Virus record (IMG/VR): IMGVR_UViG_3300017776_000191
Coordinates: 1 to 23,681 of that record
Strand: one strand, 5' to 3'
Length of the DNA stretch: 23,681 nucleotides
Source of the DNA: a virus
Position numbers and translations under genes: made by a program
Shown here: positions 1-5,814 of the stretch, in pieces
Layout of the letters: every line of letters begins with the position of its first letter
How positions within the stretch are numbered: the stretch's first letter is position 1
The notes under the pieces: model-generated
Told to the model about the DNA's origin: nothing
Seen by the model: the letters and a program-made list of their open reading frames with translations, nothing else
Databases searched by the model: none

Positions 1-170
1 AAAAAAACACAGCTAAGTCGTTGCGTAAATTACGAGAAAAAAGAAAAACTGTAGAAAATTCTAAAGTGAGTTTTGTAAAAAGAAATGAACGTCTTAGTGA
101 TATACAAGACGACATGAACTCTGTGTATAAACAATTTAATAAACAATGGAATGAAAGGATAGGTAAATGA
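1..170 (+). CDS. C-terminal fragment of an unrecognised coiled-coil phage protein
   Basis: An open frame enters from the left edge (first full codon at base 3) and stops with TGA at 168-170. The visible 55 residues are highly charged, rich in Lys, Arg, Glu and Asn, and look helical or coiled-coil. The stop overlaps the next start in an ATGA junction at 167-170, so the two genes are probably translationally coupled within the late or lysis operon. The start and main body lie outside the window, and I do not recognise the family. Confidence 0.6.
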   Translation, partial: KNTAKSLRKLREKRKTVENSKVSFVKRNERLSDIQDDMNSVYKQFNKQWNERIGK

Positions 171-571
171 ATATAATTTTAGAACGTCTGTGTTACCACC
201 CTAAAGGTGTGCTAGGTAAATTTCACTTAGATCAATACGAACTGTATACGATAGAAAAACCTTGGCTTGATAATAAGCCGTATGAAAGTTGTATACCTGA
301 AGGTCACTACACATGTGAGCCTTATAGTTCAGAAAAATATCCTGACACTTTTGAAGTTATGGATGTTCCAGGCAGATCCAAAATATTGTTTTGTCATATA
401 GGTAATTTTCCTGACGATGTGCAAGGTTGTTTTGCGTTAGGTATGTCTGTAATGGGCGACAGAATAGCTGTCAGCAATAGTGCTATTGCTATGAAAAAAT
501 TTAAAGAATTGACTAAAGGTGTTAAAGAAATAGAACTTACTGTTGCTAGTTACTATCCAGAATATCCATGA
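167..571 (+). CDS. DUF5675-family protein, lysis-region gene
   Basis: 134 residues. The pattern resembles DUF5675: an N-terminal strand with LERL, then KPWLDN, SCIPEGHY, a VPGRSKILFCH stretch and a QGCFALG stretch. Family members are small proteins found in phages and other mobile DNA, often near holins. The conserved His (in ILFCHIGN) followed about 12 residues later by a Gly-Cys pair recalls the His/Cys arrangement of L,D-transpeptidase (YkuD) domains; a peptidoglycan-related role is my inference, not an established function. It overlaps the upstream gene by 4 nt and the next small gene by 4 nt (ATGA at 568-571), in the same operon as the holin-like gene at 720. Confidence 0.65.
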   Translation: MNIILERLCYHPKGVLGKFHLDQYELYTIEKPWLDNKPYESCIPEGHYTCEPYSSEKYPDTFEVMDVPGRSKILFCHIGNFPDDVQGCFALGMSVMGDRIAVSNSAIAMKKFKELTKGVKEIELTVASYYPEYP

Positions 572-723
572 GGAAAGCGACTAAATCTATCAACGTAGTT
601 GATTTAACTAAACGCAGAAAGAAACACACCTCTATAGGAAAAGCTAACAATTCTAATGTTCATGTTAAAAACAAACAAAAGAAAAGACAAAAAAAATTAA
701 GTTACAGAGGACAAGGTAGATGA
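568..723 (+). CDS. Small basic phage protein (51 aa), function unknown
   Basis: An ATG at 568 overlaps the stop of the previous gene (ATGA), and the TGA at 721-723 overlaps the ATG of the next gene at 720, so it is locked between two genes by 4-nt overlaps. The 51-residue product is very rich in Lys and Arg, with the segment KRRKKHTSIGKAN and a C-terminal YRGQGR. I recall similar short KKHTSIG...YRGQG proteins in marine phages, always uncharacterised. The charge suggests nucleic-acid or membrane-surface binding, which is inference. Coding evidence is the double overlap and the continuous frame. Confidence 0.6.
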   Translation: MRKATKSINVVDLTKRRKKHTSIGKANNSNVHVKNKQKKRQKKLSYRGQGR

Positions 724-1001
724 ACGAATGGGTAAGCGCTGTAGAAACTATTGGTATACCAGCGGTAGGAGCTATGGGTTTAGGTTATTTGGTGTGGATG
801 TTGTTCAAAAGTTTAATATCAGACATACATAAAAAACTGGATACGCAACAGACAATGATAGTTGCTTTGATAGACAGAATTAGGCAAATGGATAACGACA
901 TGATTCGTATTGATGCGATGTGTCGGGCAGCGTTAGGCATGCAGCCTGACGTTAATAGGATAGCAAGAGCAGACGGACAAAAAGATCAGCGTAAAGATTA
1001 A
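720..1001 (+). CDS. Holin-like small membrane protein
   Basis: 93 residues with one strongly hydrophobic segment at about residues 10-32 (GIPAVGAMGLGYLVWMLFKS), followed by a helical, probably coiled-coil stretch (residues 33-70) and a charged C-terminus. A single N-terminal membrane helix with a polar helical tail is common among small phage membrane proteins encoded beside lysis genes. Neighbours fit: a DUF5675 gene just upstream and late-gene orientation. No endolysin is visible in the window, so a holin or lysis-accessory assignment rests on size, topology and position. A similar coiled-coil/membrane protein is encoded at 21002-21256, so the actual holin is ambiguous. Confidence 0.5.
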   Translation: MNEWVSAVETIGIPAVGAMGLGYLVWMLFKSLISDIHKKLDTQQTMIVALIDRIRQMDNDMIRIDAMCRAALGMQPDVNRIARADGQKDQRKD

Positions 1002-1002
1002 C

Positions 1003-1473
1003 ATGAAAATGTTTTTTACATTTTTTTCTATTTGGGCTTTGTGCGTTTTCATTACTTTTGGGTTTATTGTTCCAAAAGTTAATGCAGATCAAATGGTGCA
1101 TAAATTCAAAAATCCTAGTTTTTCGGGAAATAATACTAGCTCTCATTATTTAACTATTGAAAATCAAGAGTTCAATAGAAAAGAAAATGTCAGAGAAGAG
1201 ATAAAAGCATATCAAGAAGAACTAGCAAGGGAAGCGGACAATACTACTTTGGCTAGATTCATTCGTAATCTGGAATCAAGAATATATGCACAACTCTCCA
1301 GGCAATTAGTTGAAAACTTATTTGGTGAAAATCAATCTGAGTTTGGAACATTAGAGCTGGAAGGCAACACCATAGAATACGAAGTAGAAGACGACAAAAT
1401 AACATTAACAATCACAGATGAAAATGGAGAAACCACAACTATTACTGTTCCTACTGGTTCTTTTACTTTCTAG
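1003..1473 (+). CDS. csgF: CsgF-like curli assembly factor
   Basis: 156 residues, somewhat longer than E. coli CsgF (138). Residues 1-29 form a Sec signal peptide with a long hydrophobic core and a VNA-DQ cleavage site. The mature N-terminus, with the HKFKNPSFSGNN motif, matches the CsgF signature (FQFRNPNFGGNP in E. coli), the region known to insert into the CsgG pore. The C-terminal half has the family's ending, alternating ITLTITDENGETTTITVP. In curli biogenesis CsgF is secreted and caps the CsgG channel at the cell surface. The gene lies 1 nt after the holin-like gene and its last 56 nt overlap csgG. The F-then-G order is the same as in the E. coli csgDEFG operon. The Shine-Dalgarno is weak. 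Confidence 0.85.
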   Translation: MKMFFTFFSIWALCVFITFGFIVPKVNADQMVHKFKNPSFSGNNTSSHYLTIENQEFNRKENVREEIKAYQEELAREADNTTLARFIRNLESRIYAQLSRQLVENLFGENQSEFGTLELEGNTIEYEVEDDKITLTITDENGETTTITVPTGSFTF

Positions 1474-2281
1474 CTGTGCGTTAAAGAATGACGATTTGTT
1501 GAATAAAGGTGGTATACCAAACAACAAAATTACAGCTCCTAGTATTTTAGATCTCCAGTCACAAGAATTAAAAGAAGTATCTCCCCCGAAAAAAAAACCA
1601 ACAATAGCAATATACCCGTCTAGCTTCACTGATCAAACGGGACAGAGAAGAAGTAATAGTGAGTTTGCTTTATTTAGTACCGCAATTACTCAAGCTCCAC
1701 ACGCTTATTTATTAAGAGCGTTAAAGCATTCTGCTAATGGTCAATTCTGGAGAGTAATAGAACGTATAGGGCTAGACAATCTTGTAAAAGAAAGAACCTT
1801 AATACGATCTACCAGAGAAGGGTTTAAACAAAAAGAGTTGAGTCCGCTGTTATTTGCGGGGTTACTCATAGAAGGTGCTGTCGTAGATTATGACGTGAAC
1901 CAAAGAAGCGGTGGAGTTGGATTTCGCTATTTAGGCATATCCAGTAGTAACCAATACAGGGAAGATACAGTAACAATATCTTTACGCCTGATTTCGGTTT
2001 TAACTGGCGAAGTTTTGATAGAAGTCATGACAACTAAAACCATTCTATCTGTGGGTATATCTCAAGATGTTTTTAGATTTATAGAACTAGGAACAGAACT
2101 AATAGAGCTAGAAGGTGGATTTACAGAAAACGAGAGTGGTTCTATTGCATTGCAAAAAGCTATAGAAAAAAGTGTTTTAGAAATTATAAACATAGGATAC
2201 GAGAGAGGGTATTGGGAACATGAAGAAATTATTATTGAGCCTAGTTGCGATGACGAGTGCATTGCTGCTATTCGCGGCTGA
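1418..2281 (+). CDS. csgG: CsgG-like outer-membrane curli secretion channel lipoprotein
   Basis: 287 residues, close to E. coli CsgG (277). A lipoprotein signal peptide ends in the lipobox LLSS-C20. CsgG hallmarks follow in order: TIAIYPSSFTDQTGQ, LFSTAITQAPHAYLLRAL, VIERIGLDNLVKERTLIRS, then RSGGVGFRYLGI, SLRLISVLTGEVL and VFRFIELGTELIELEGGFT. In E. coli, CsgG forms a nonameric 36-strand outer-membrane pore that exports curlin subunits. The constriction loop after TGQ differs here: aligned by eye it has one extra residue, retains the Phe but lacks the Tyr and Asn. The signal-peptide codons lie inside csgF. ATG 1424 is an alternative start that leaves the lipobox unchanged. Confidence 0.92.
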   Translation: MKMEKPQLLLFLLVLLLSSCALKNDDLLNKGGIPNNKITAPSILDLQSQELKEVSPPKKKPTIAIYPSSFTDQTGQRRSNSEFALFSTAITQAPHAYLLRALKHSANGQFWRVIERIGLDNLVKERTLIRSTREGFKQKELSPLLFAGLLIEGAVVDYDVNQRSGGVGFRYLGISSSNQYREDTVTISLRLISVLTGEVLIEVMTTKTILSVGISQDVFRFIELGTELIELEGGFTENESGSIALQKAIEKSVLEIINIGYERGYWEHEEIIIEPSCDDECIAAIRG

Positions 2282-2939
2282 CAACGAAATATATATTGAT
2301 CAAAGCGGTGGTACTGCTTTGAATTTAGACATTGAACAGATCAATGGATCTGGAAACCTTATTGGTGGTGCAACAGCTGCTGCTGGTTCTATGACACCAT
2401 TAGATTTAGATGGTGCATCTATGAGCCTAGACATATTGCAAAAAGGATCTACAAATAAATTCTTAGGTGATATATGGGCTGACAGTTATACAGGTTATTT
2501 TTCTTTCCTTGGTTCAACAAATACGTTTAACATGCAAACAGACCCAACAAATACTTTTGGAGCTGATTCATCTAATGTCAATGTTCAAGTCACGGGCAGC
2601 TCAAACACAATGACACTTAATCAGGCTACTAACGCTATTGCGGCTACGTTAGATTTAGATTGGATCATACAAGGTTCAAACAACACAATAACATCATCTA
2701 TAGATGTTGATGGTGCTACTAATTACATGGACATAGATGGTTCAGACAATACGGTTACTTATGATGGTGATGGGTATGCAGGTGGTTACTTCTACTTAGA
2801 CCAGACTGGAGGATCAAGGACATTCAACATAACACAACAATCTACCTCTGATAATGATTGGCTTAAGATTACATCTGTTGGCTCTAATGGGGTCGTGTGT
2901 GTTAATCAGTCTGATGCCTCAACAAGTTTTGTGTGCTGA
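2220..2939 (+). CDS. Secreted curlin-repeat (CsgA-like) amyloid protein
   Basis: 239 residues. A signal peptide (MKKLLLSLVAMTSALLLFA) precedes a Gly/Ser/Asn/Thr/Asp-rich mature part with almost no Lys or Arg. It contains about nine spaced turns of the form G-S-x-N followed by alternating hydrophobic residues (GSGNLIG, GSTNKFL, GSTNTFN, GSSNTMT, GSNNTIT, GATNYMD, GSDNTVT), and Gln-bearing strands such as YIDQSGG, MTLNQ and FNITQQ. This is the spacing logic of curlin repeats (S-x5-Q-x-G-x-N-x-x-x-Q), though the repeats are irregular and the Gln ladder is incomplete. Two Cys near the C-terminus are unusual for CsgA. It overlaps csgG by 62 nt and is the obvious candidate cargo for that pore. A GAGAGAGGG tract lies upstream of the start. 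Not csgA by close identity, so no symbol is given. Confidence 0.75.
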   Translation: MKKLLLSLVAMTSALLLFAADNEIYIDQSGGTALNLDIEQINGSGNLIGGATAAAGSMTPLDLDGASMSLDILQKGSTNKFLGDIWADSYTGYFSFLGSTNTFNMQTDPTNTFGADSSNVNVQVTGSSNTMTLNQATNAIAATLDLDWIIQGSNNTITSSIDVDGATNYMDIDGSDNTVTYDGDGYAGGYFYLDQTGGSRTFNITQQSTSDNDWLKITSVGSNGVVCVNQSDASTSFVC

Positions 2940-3966
2940 TTCCATAGGATCAGTTACAGAACTTAACGGCACAGCACAGGTTTTAAGAGATAAACCCTAC
3001 GGAGCTGAACTAGACTTTGGAATACTGAGTTATGACAAAGTAGAAACGGCTGATGGGCGAATGGGGATTACGTTTATTGATGAAACTCAAATAAAGCTAA
3101 CGGAAAACTCGCGAGTATTGATTGATGAGTTTATTTTTGATCCTGATCCAAATAAATCAAAGATGGCTTTAACTTTTGCTAAAGGTACTGCACGTTTTGT
3201 TACTGGCAGACTTAATAAAGTAGCAAAAAAAAATATTAAGATAAGAACGAATACTGCAACAATAGGTATAAGAGGAACAGACTTTACAATAACCGTAGAT
3301 GAGCTTGGACGCTCTTTGATTATTCTTTTGCCAGACAAACTTGGTTTATCAAGTGGTGAAATTGAAGTGTCTACTGGCATGGGAACAGTTGTTTTAAATA
3401 AACCATTCCAGGCTACAACAGTTTCTGCTTTTGAGAATATGCCATCTAATCCAGTCATACTTGATCTAACATTAGATCTTATTGACAACATGCTTATTGT
3501 TTCTGAGCCTAAGGAGGAAAAAGAACAGGTTAAAGAAACAGAGTCTTCATCGACAAATGTATTTTTAGATTTCAATGAGTTAGATGTTGATTATCTAGCC
3601 GAAGATGCACTAGATGATAATGAGCTTGAGTTTACAGAGCTAGATATAGATTTATTACAAGTAAATTTTCTAGAAGATATGTTAAACGTACTTGATGCTT
3701 TAGCCGTAAAAAAAGAGGAAGATCAGTTAGGACTAGCTACTGGTATTAAAATAGTTGGTACTGAGATTGGACAAGATAAAGACACACAGATTACAACGCT
3801 AATACAAGGTCAAAATATAAGTATTAGACGTAACGTAGGTAATTCTCTTATATTAGATTTAGATGGATCGTCTGGCTACACCTTGATACTTACACAAAAC
3901 GGAGTAACTAAAGTTGTGACTATCAATGGTGGTGGAACAAATACAATCAATGTTACTCAACAATGA
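2854..3966 (+). CDS. Secreted FecR-domain protein with curlin-like C-terminus
   Basis: 370 residues as drawn. A signal peptide probably ends at QVLCA-DS. Residues about 30-180 match a FecR domain: GSVTELNGTAQVLR, DKVETADGRMGITFIDET, LTFAKGTARFVTGR and TATIGIRGTDFTI. A Glu/Asp-rich central segment (about 215-290) with repeated ELDVD/ELDID-type units follows. The last about 60 residues are curlin-like, ending in GGGTNTINVTQQ, close to the SRTFNITQQ stretch of the upstream curlin protein. FecR domains are periplasmic or surface folds best known from iron signalling; no sigma factor or TonB receptor is present here, so signalling is unlikely. The start lies 86 nt inside the curlin gene; ATG 2887 is an alternative. 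It may be a fibre nucleator, anchor or adhesin (inference). Confidence 0.75.
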   Translation: MIGLRLHLLALMGSCVLISLMPQQVLCADSIGSVTELNGTAQVLRDKPYGAELDFGILSYDKVETADGRMGITFIDETQIKLTENSRVLIDEFIFDPDPNKSKMALTFAKGTARFVTGRLNKVAKKNIKIRTNTATIGIRGTDFTITVDELGRSLIILLPDKLGLSSGEIEVSTGMGTVVLNKPFQATTVSAFENMPSNPVILDLTLDLIDNMLIVSEPKEEKEQVKETESSSTNVFLDFNELDVDYLAEDALDDNELEFTELDIDLLQVNFLEDMLNVLDALAVKKEEDQLGLATGIKIVGTEIGQDKDTQITTLIQGQNISIRRNVGNSLILDLDGSSGYTLILTQNGVTKVVTINGGGTNTINVTQQ

Positions 3967-3975
3967 GTAAGAACG

Positions 3976-4174
3976 ATGCTGGATAATCTATATAGCAAAT
4001 TTTGCAGAGCTAATTGCTATTAAAAAAACTGGACTGAAAAGAACGGAAGAAACAATTACAAAAAAAACAAAGTCAGAGCGGTACACTTTTTCTCCTATAT
4101 TAGGGGTTAATAAAAATCGGCTGCAAGATATAACATTAATCAAATCAATACAAGAGGATAAACAGAATATATGA
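3976..4174 (+). pseudogene. Frameshifted small gene (or +1-frameshifted ORF)
   Basis: From base 3971 an open frame runs to TGA at 4172-4174 and encodes a natural-looking basic sequence (FAELIAIKKTGLKRTEE, then KKTKSERYTFSPI and NKNRLQDI), but it has no ATG, GTG or TTG start. An ATG at 3976 in another frame begins MLDNLYSKF and stops at 4023. A single +1 shift at the TTTT run near 3997-4000 joins them as MLDNLYSKF-AELIAIKK. Either the gene is broken by a one-base indel, or it uses a frameshift. The stop overlaps the next ATG (ATGA at 4171), as expected for a real gene. I do not know its function. Confidence 0.4.
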
Positions 4175-4251
4175 CTGAAGAAGAAAGAATTTTAATTTTT
4201 ATACACGGAATGATTATTCCAATGATGTTTCTAGTAATCTTTTTATTTTAG
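4171..4251 (+). CDS. 26-residue putative membrane peptide
   Basis: A short ORF with an acidic N-terminus (MTEEER) and one continuous hydrophobic helix (ILIFIHGMIIPMMFLVIFLF) to the C-terminus. An AAGAGG tract lies 14 nt upstream, and the ATG overlaps the preceding stop. It is the last + strand ORF before the attachment site; its stop abuts the first arm-type repeat at 4251. Its size makes it uncertain; a small membrane-active or immunity-type peptide is possible but unproven. Confidence 0.4.
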   Translation: MTEEERILIFIHGMIIPMMFLVIFLF

Positions 4252-4504
4252 TATACCACTTTGTATACCACTTTTATGCGCGCTAAAACGGTCTTAATCT
4301 GTTTAAACTTTCTTAATCGTTAAAACGGGATTTGGCTTAAAAGCCTTTAAATTAAAGGAAAACCAGCTGGGAGAGGTGGTAGACACGAGTGGACTTGAAC
4401 CACCGACCCCCACCATGTCAAGGTTACAGTCTTAAACTAACAATACCCGTTGCAGCTACGTTTCAGAGTAACAACTTTGCTGGTATACCACTATTTATAC
4501 CACT
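4251..4504. other. Phage attachment region (attP-like) with arm-type repeats
   Basis: This 254-nt gap holds no convincing gene. It contains a tRNA-derived core (4377-4424) flanked by two pairs of a 10-nt direct repeat, GTATACCACT: 4251-4260 and 4263-4272 on the left, 4483-4492 and 4495-4504 (first base changed) on the right. In each pair the copies start 12 nt apart. This geometry is what is expected of integrase arm-type sites around a core. Between the left arms and the core lie duplicated TAAAACGG and CTTAATC words and two short inverted repeats (GGCTTAAAAGCC at 4334-4345, CCTTTAAATTAAAGG at 4344-4358), possible sites for accessory factors. The right-hand arm pair ends where the integrase stop begins. 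Confidence 0.7.
4377..4424 (-). other. att core: 3' half of a tRNA-Val(GAC) gene
   Basis: Read on the minus strand, this is the 3' part of a tRNA: anticodon loop TTGACAT (anticodon GAC), stem GGTGG, variable loop GGGTC, T-arm GGTGG-TTCAAGT-CCACT, acceptor strand CGTGTCT, then A and CCA. Upstream of the anticodon loop the match fails (TAACC instead of the expected CCACC), and no D-arm or 5' acceptor strand follows, so it is not a whole tRNA gene. Phages that integrate into tRNA genes carry exactly such a 3' segment to restore the gene. It lies next to the integrase, so it is probably the core of attP, or a prophage end. Confidence 0.7.
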
Positions 4505-5500
4505 CTAGTGCAGCAATTCTACAATTTCTAACAGTTTTGCGTCCCTTGCTTTGATATATTTTCTAGTGGTTTTTGTATCTTTATGTCTAAGAACGGAAGC
4601 AATGTAAGCCTCAGATACATCTTCTTCAGCTAAAGTAGATCCAACGTCATGTCTTAGATCATGTATTCGTAGATCTTCTATACCTGACTTCTTTTTTGCC
4701 AACTGCCATGCTTTTTTAAAATCGCCAAGTCCTCCAGATACTTTAGATTTACCAGCAAAAACTAAAGTTGGGTGTTTCCCTTTATTATTATTTAAAATCT
4801 CTATTGCCTTTTGACTTAAAGGAACATAATCAAATGTATTGTTTTTTTGTTCATTCTCTTTAAACCTAATTCTTTTTTTCTTCAAATCTACTTGTTCCCA
4901 TTTTAAATTTACCAATTCATTTTTTCTCAAGCCTGTTTGTAAATAAAACTTTATCGGGTCTATTAAATGATCTGGTAAGTTTGCAAATAAATTAACCTTT
5001 TCTTTTTTGGTAATTTCTCTATGTCTTTCTACTTCTATACCTACTCTTTCTATAAAAGGTATATCTTTTACCCATCCAATTTTATAAGACAATTTTAAAA
5101 TAGATCTGAGCTGGCTAAAGTTCCTATCAACTGTTTGTGGTTTTAGTCCGTCTTTTAATTGTTTTTGTTGTAATTTAAAAACAAGATCTGCATCTATGTT
5201 AGATATTTTTTTACTCTTAAGCTCTTGGTTAAACCAATTTAATCTGTACTGTTCCTGATCATTCCAATTCTTCCTTGTATCTACCCATCTATCGCGAGCA
5301 TCTTCCCAGGTCTTGCCTTTAAATTTATTAGGGTTTTTTATTTCGTTGGATATTTGTGTCTTTTTTAATAAAGCAATTTTGTATGCTTCACGTTGATTAG
5401 TTGTACCAGTAGAACCTGAATAAACTTTATTTTTTATTTTGAATCTGTAATACCAATAAGGTGATTTTGGTACTTTTCTAATATATTTATATTTACGCAT
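4505..5500 (-). CDS. int: Tyrosine recombinase, phage integrase
   Basis: 331 residues. The N-terminus (KYIRKVPKSPYWYYRFKIK) resembles arm-binding domains. A SAM-like core-binding domain lies at about 60-150 and the catalytic domain at about 165-325. The catalytic set is visible: Arg192 (TGLRKNEL), His280-x-x-Arg283 (IHDLRH), His306 (LRHKD) and nucleophile Tyr315 (TTRKYI). It catalyses site-specific integration and, with an excisionase, excision. The gene ends directly at the right-hand arm repeats of the attachment region. There is no clear Shine-Dalgarno before the ATG; instead a perfect 14-nt palindrome (5503-5516) sits 2 nt upstream. An excisionase-like gene precedes it on the same strand. 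Confidence 0.93.
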   Translation of the reverse strand: MRKYKYIRKVPKSPYWYYRFKIKNKVYSGSTGTTNQREAYKIALLKKTQISNEIKNPNKFKGKTWEDARDRWVDTRKNWNDQEQYRLNWFNQELKSKKISNIDADLVFKLQQKQLKDGLKPQTVDRNFSQLRSILKLSYKIGWVKDIPFIERVGIEVERHREITKKEKVNLFANLPDHLIDPIKFYLQTGLRKNELVNLKWEQVDLKKKRIRFKENEQKNNTFDYVPLSQKAIEILNNNKGKHPTLVFAGKSKVSGGLGDFKKAWQLAKKKSGIEDLRIHDLRHDVGSTLAEEDVSEAYIASVLRHKDTKTTRKYIKARDAKLLEIVELLH

Positions 5501-5502
5501 TA

Positions 5503-5516
5503 GCTACAGCTGTAGC
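5503..5516. promoter_or_regulatory. Palindrome before the integrase start
   Basis: GCTACAGCTGTAGC is a perfect 14-nt palindrome, separated from the int ATG by two bases and replacing any recognisable ribosome-binding site. It could be an operator or, in RNA, a small hairpin covering the initiation region. Either would limit integrase synthesis from read-through transcripts. This is an inference from position and symmetry. Confidence 0.35.
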
Positions 5517-5538
5517 CCATGCTTACAACTAAAGGCTA

Positions 5539-5718
5539 CTAGCGTATAGAAGTTTCTCTTTTTTCTGTAAACTTTTCAAGTGAAGAGGGTTTAAAACGTA
5601 TAATACGTTGCGATATTTGAACGTATGGTAGTTCATCAGACTTAGCTAATAACCTTACTACGTCTACTGAGACTCCTAATACTTTAGCTGTTTCTTTCGG
5701 TGTTAATAGTTGTTCCAT
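5539..5718 (-). CDS. Excisionase-like / AlpA-like helix-turn-helix protein
   Basis: A 59-residue ORF reads MEQLLTPKETAKVLGVS, then VDVVRLLAKSDELPYVQIS and RIIRFKPSSLEKF. The pattern is that of HTH_17/AlpA/excisionase winged-helix domains: (L)LTPKE(T/V)A..LGVS..(V)..L...G.LP......R..R(F)....L..F. Such proteins bend DNA at attachment sites or regulate integrase. It lies immediately upstream of int on the same strand with a 38-nt gap, the classic xis-int arrangement. No strong Shine-Dalgarno is visible. Confidence 0.75.
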   Translation of the reverse strand: MEQLLTPKETAKVLGVSVDVVRLLAKSDELPYVQISQRIIRFKPSSLEKFTEKRETSIR

Positions 5719-5814
5719 ATTAGTGAGATAGTTGCTTATCCTTGAGCGACTAAGGACTAGCTTTAGTAGGTATTAGTAATATTTTATAGGAGAAATATGA
5801 ACCCACAAGGCAGA
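5719..5814 (-). promoter_or_regulatory. Possible leader/promoter region of the xis-int unit
   Basis: A 96-nt gap between two minus-strand genes. On the minus strand it contains an AT-rich tract (TATAAAATATTACTAA) and repeated ACTAA words (in TACTAAT, TACTAAA and CACTAAT), with a weak TCCTT/AAGGA inverted repeat. It could carry the promoter and binding sites for xis-int transcription. No clear -35/-10 pair can be assigned. Confidence 0.25.

Noticed and set aside
3087-3575. 162-residue minus-strand open frame
   Set aside because: It lies wholly antisense to the FecR-domain gene. Its low-complexity Ser/Val/Ile content is what an antisense frame of that coding region gives.
4365-4380. D-arm-like sequence CAGCTGGGAGAG next to the tRNA core, suggesting a whole tRNA
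   Set aside because: It lies on the opposite strand from the T-arm and beyond the CCA end, so it cannot fold with it into a tRNA.
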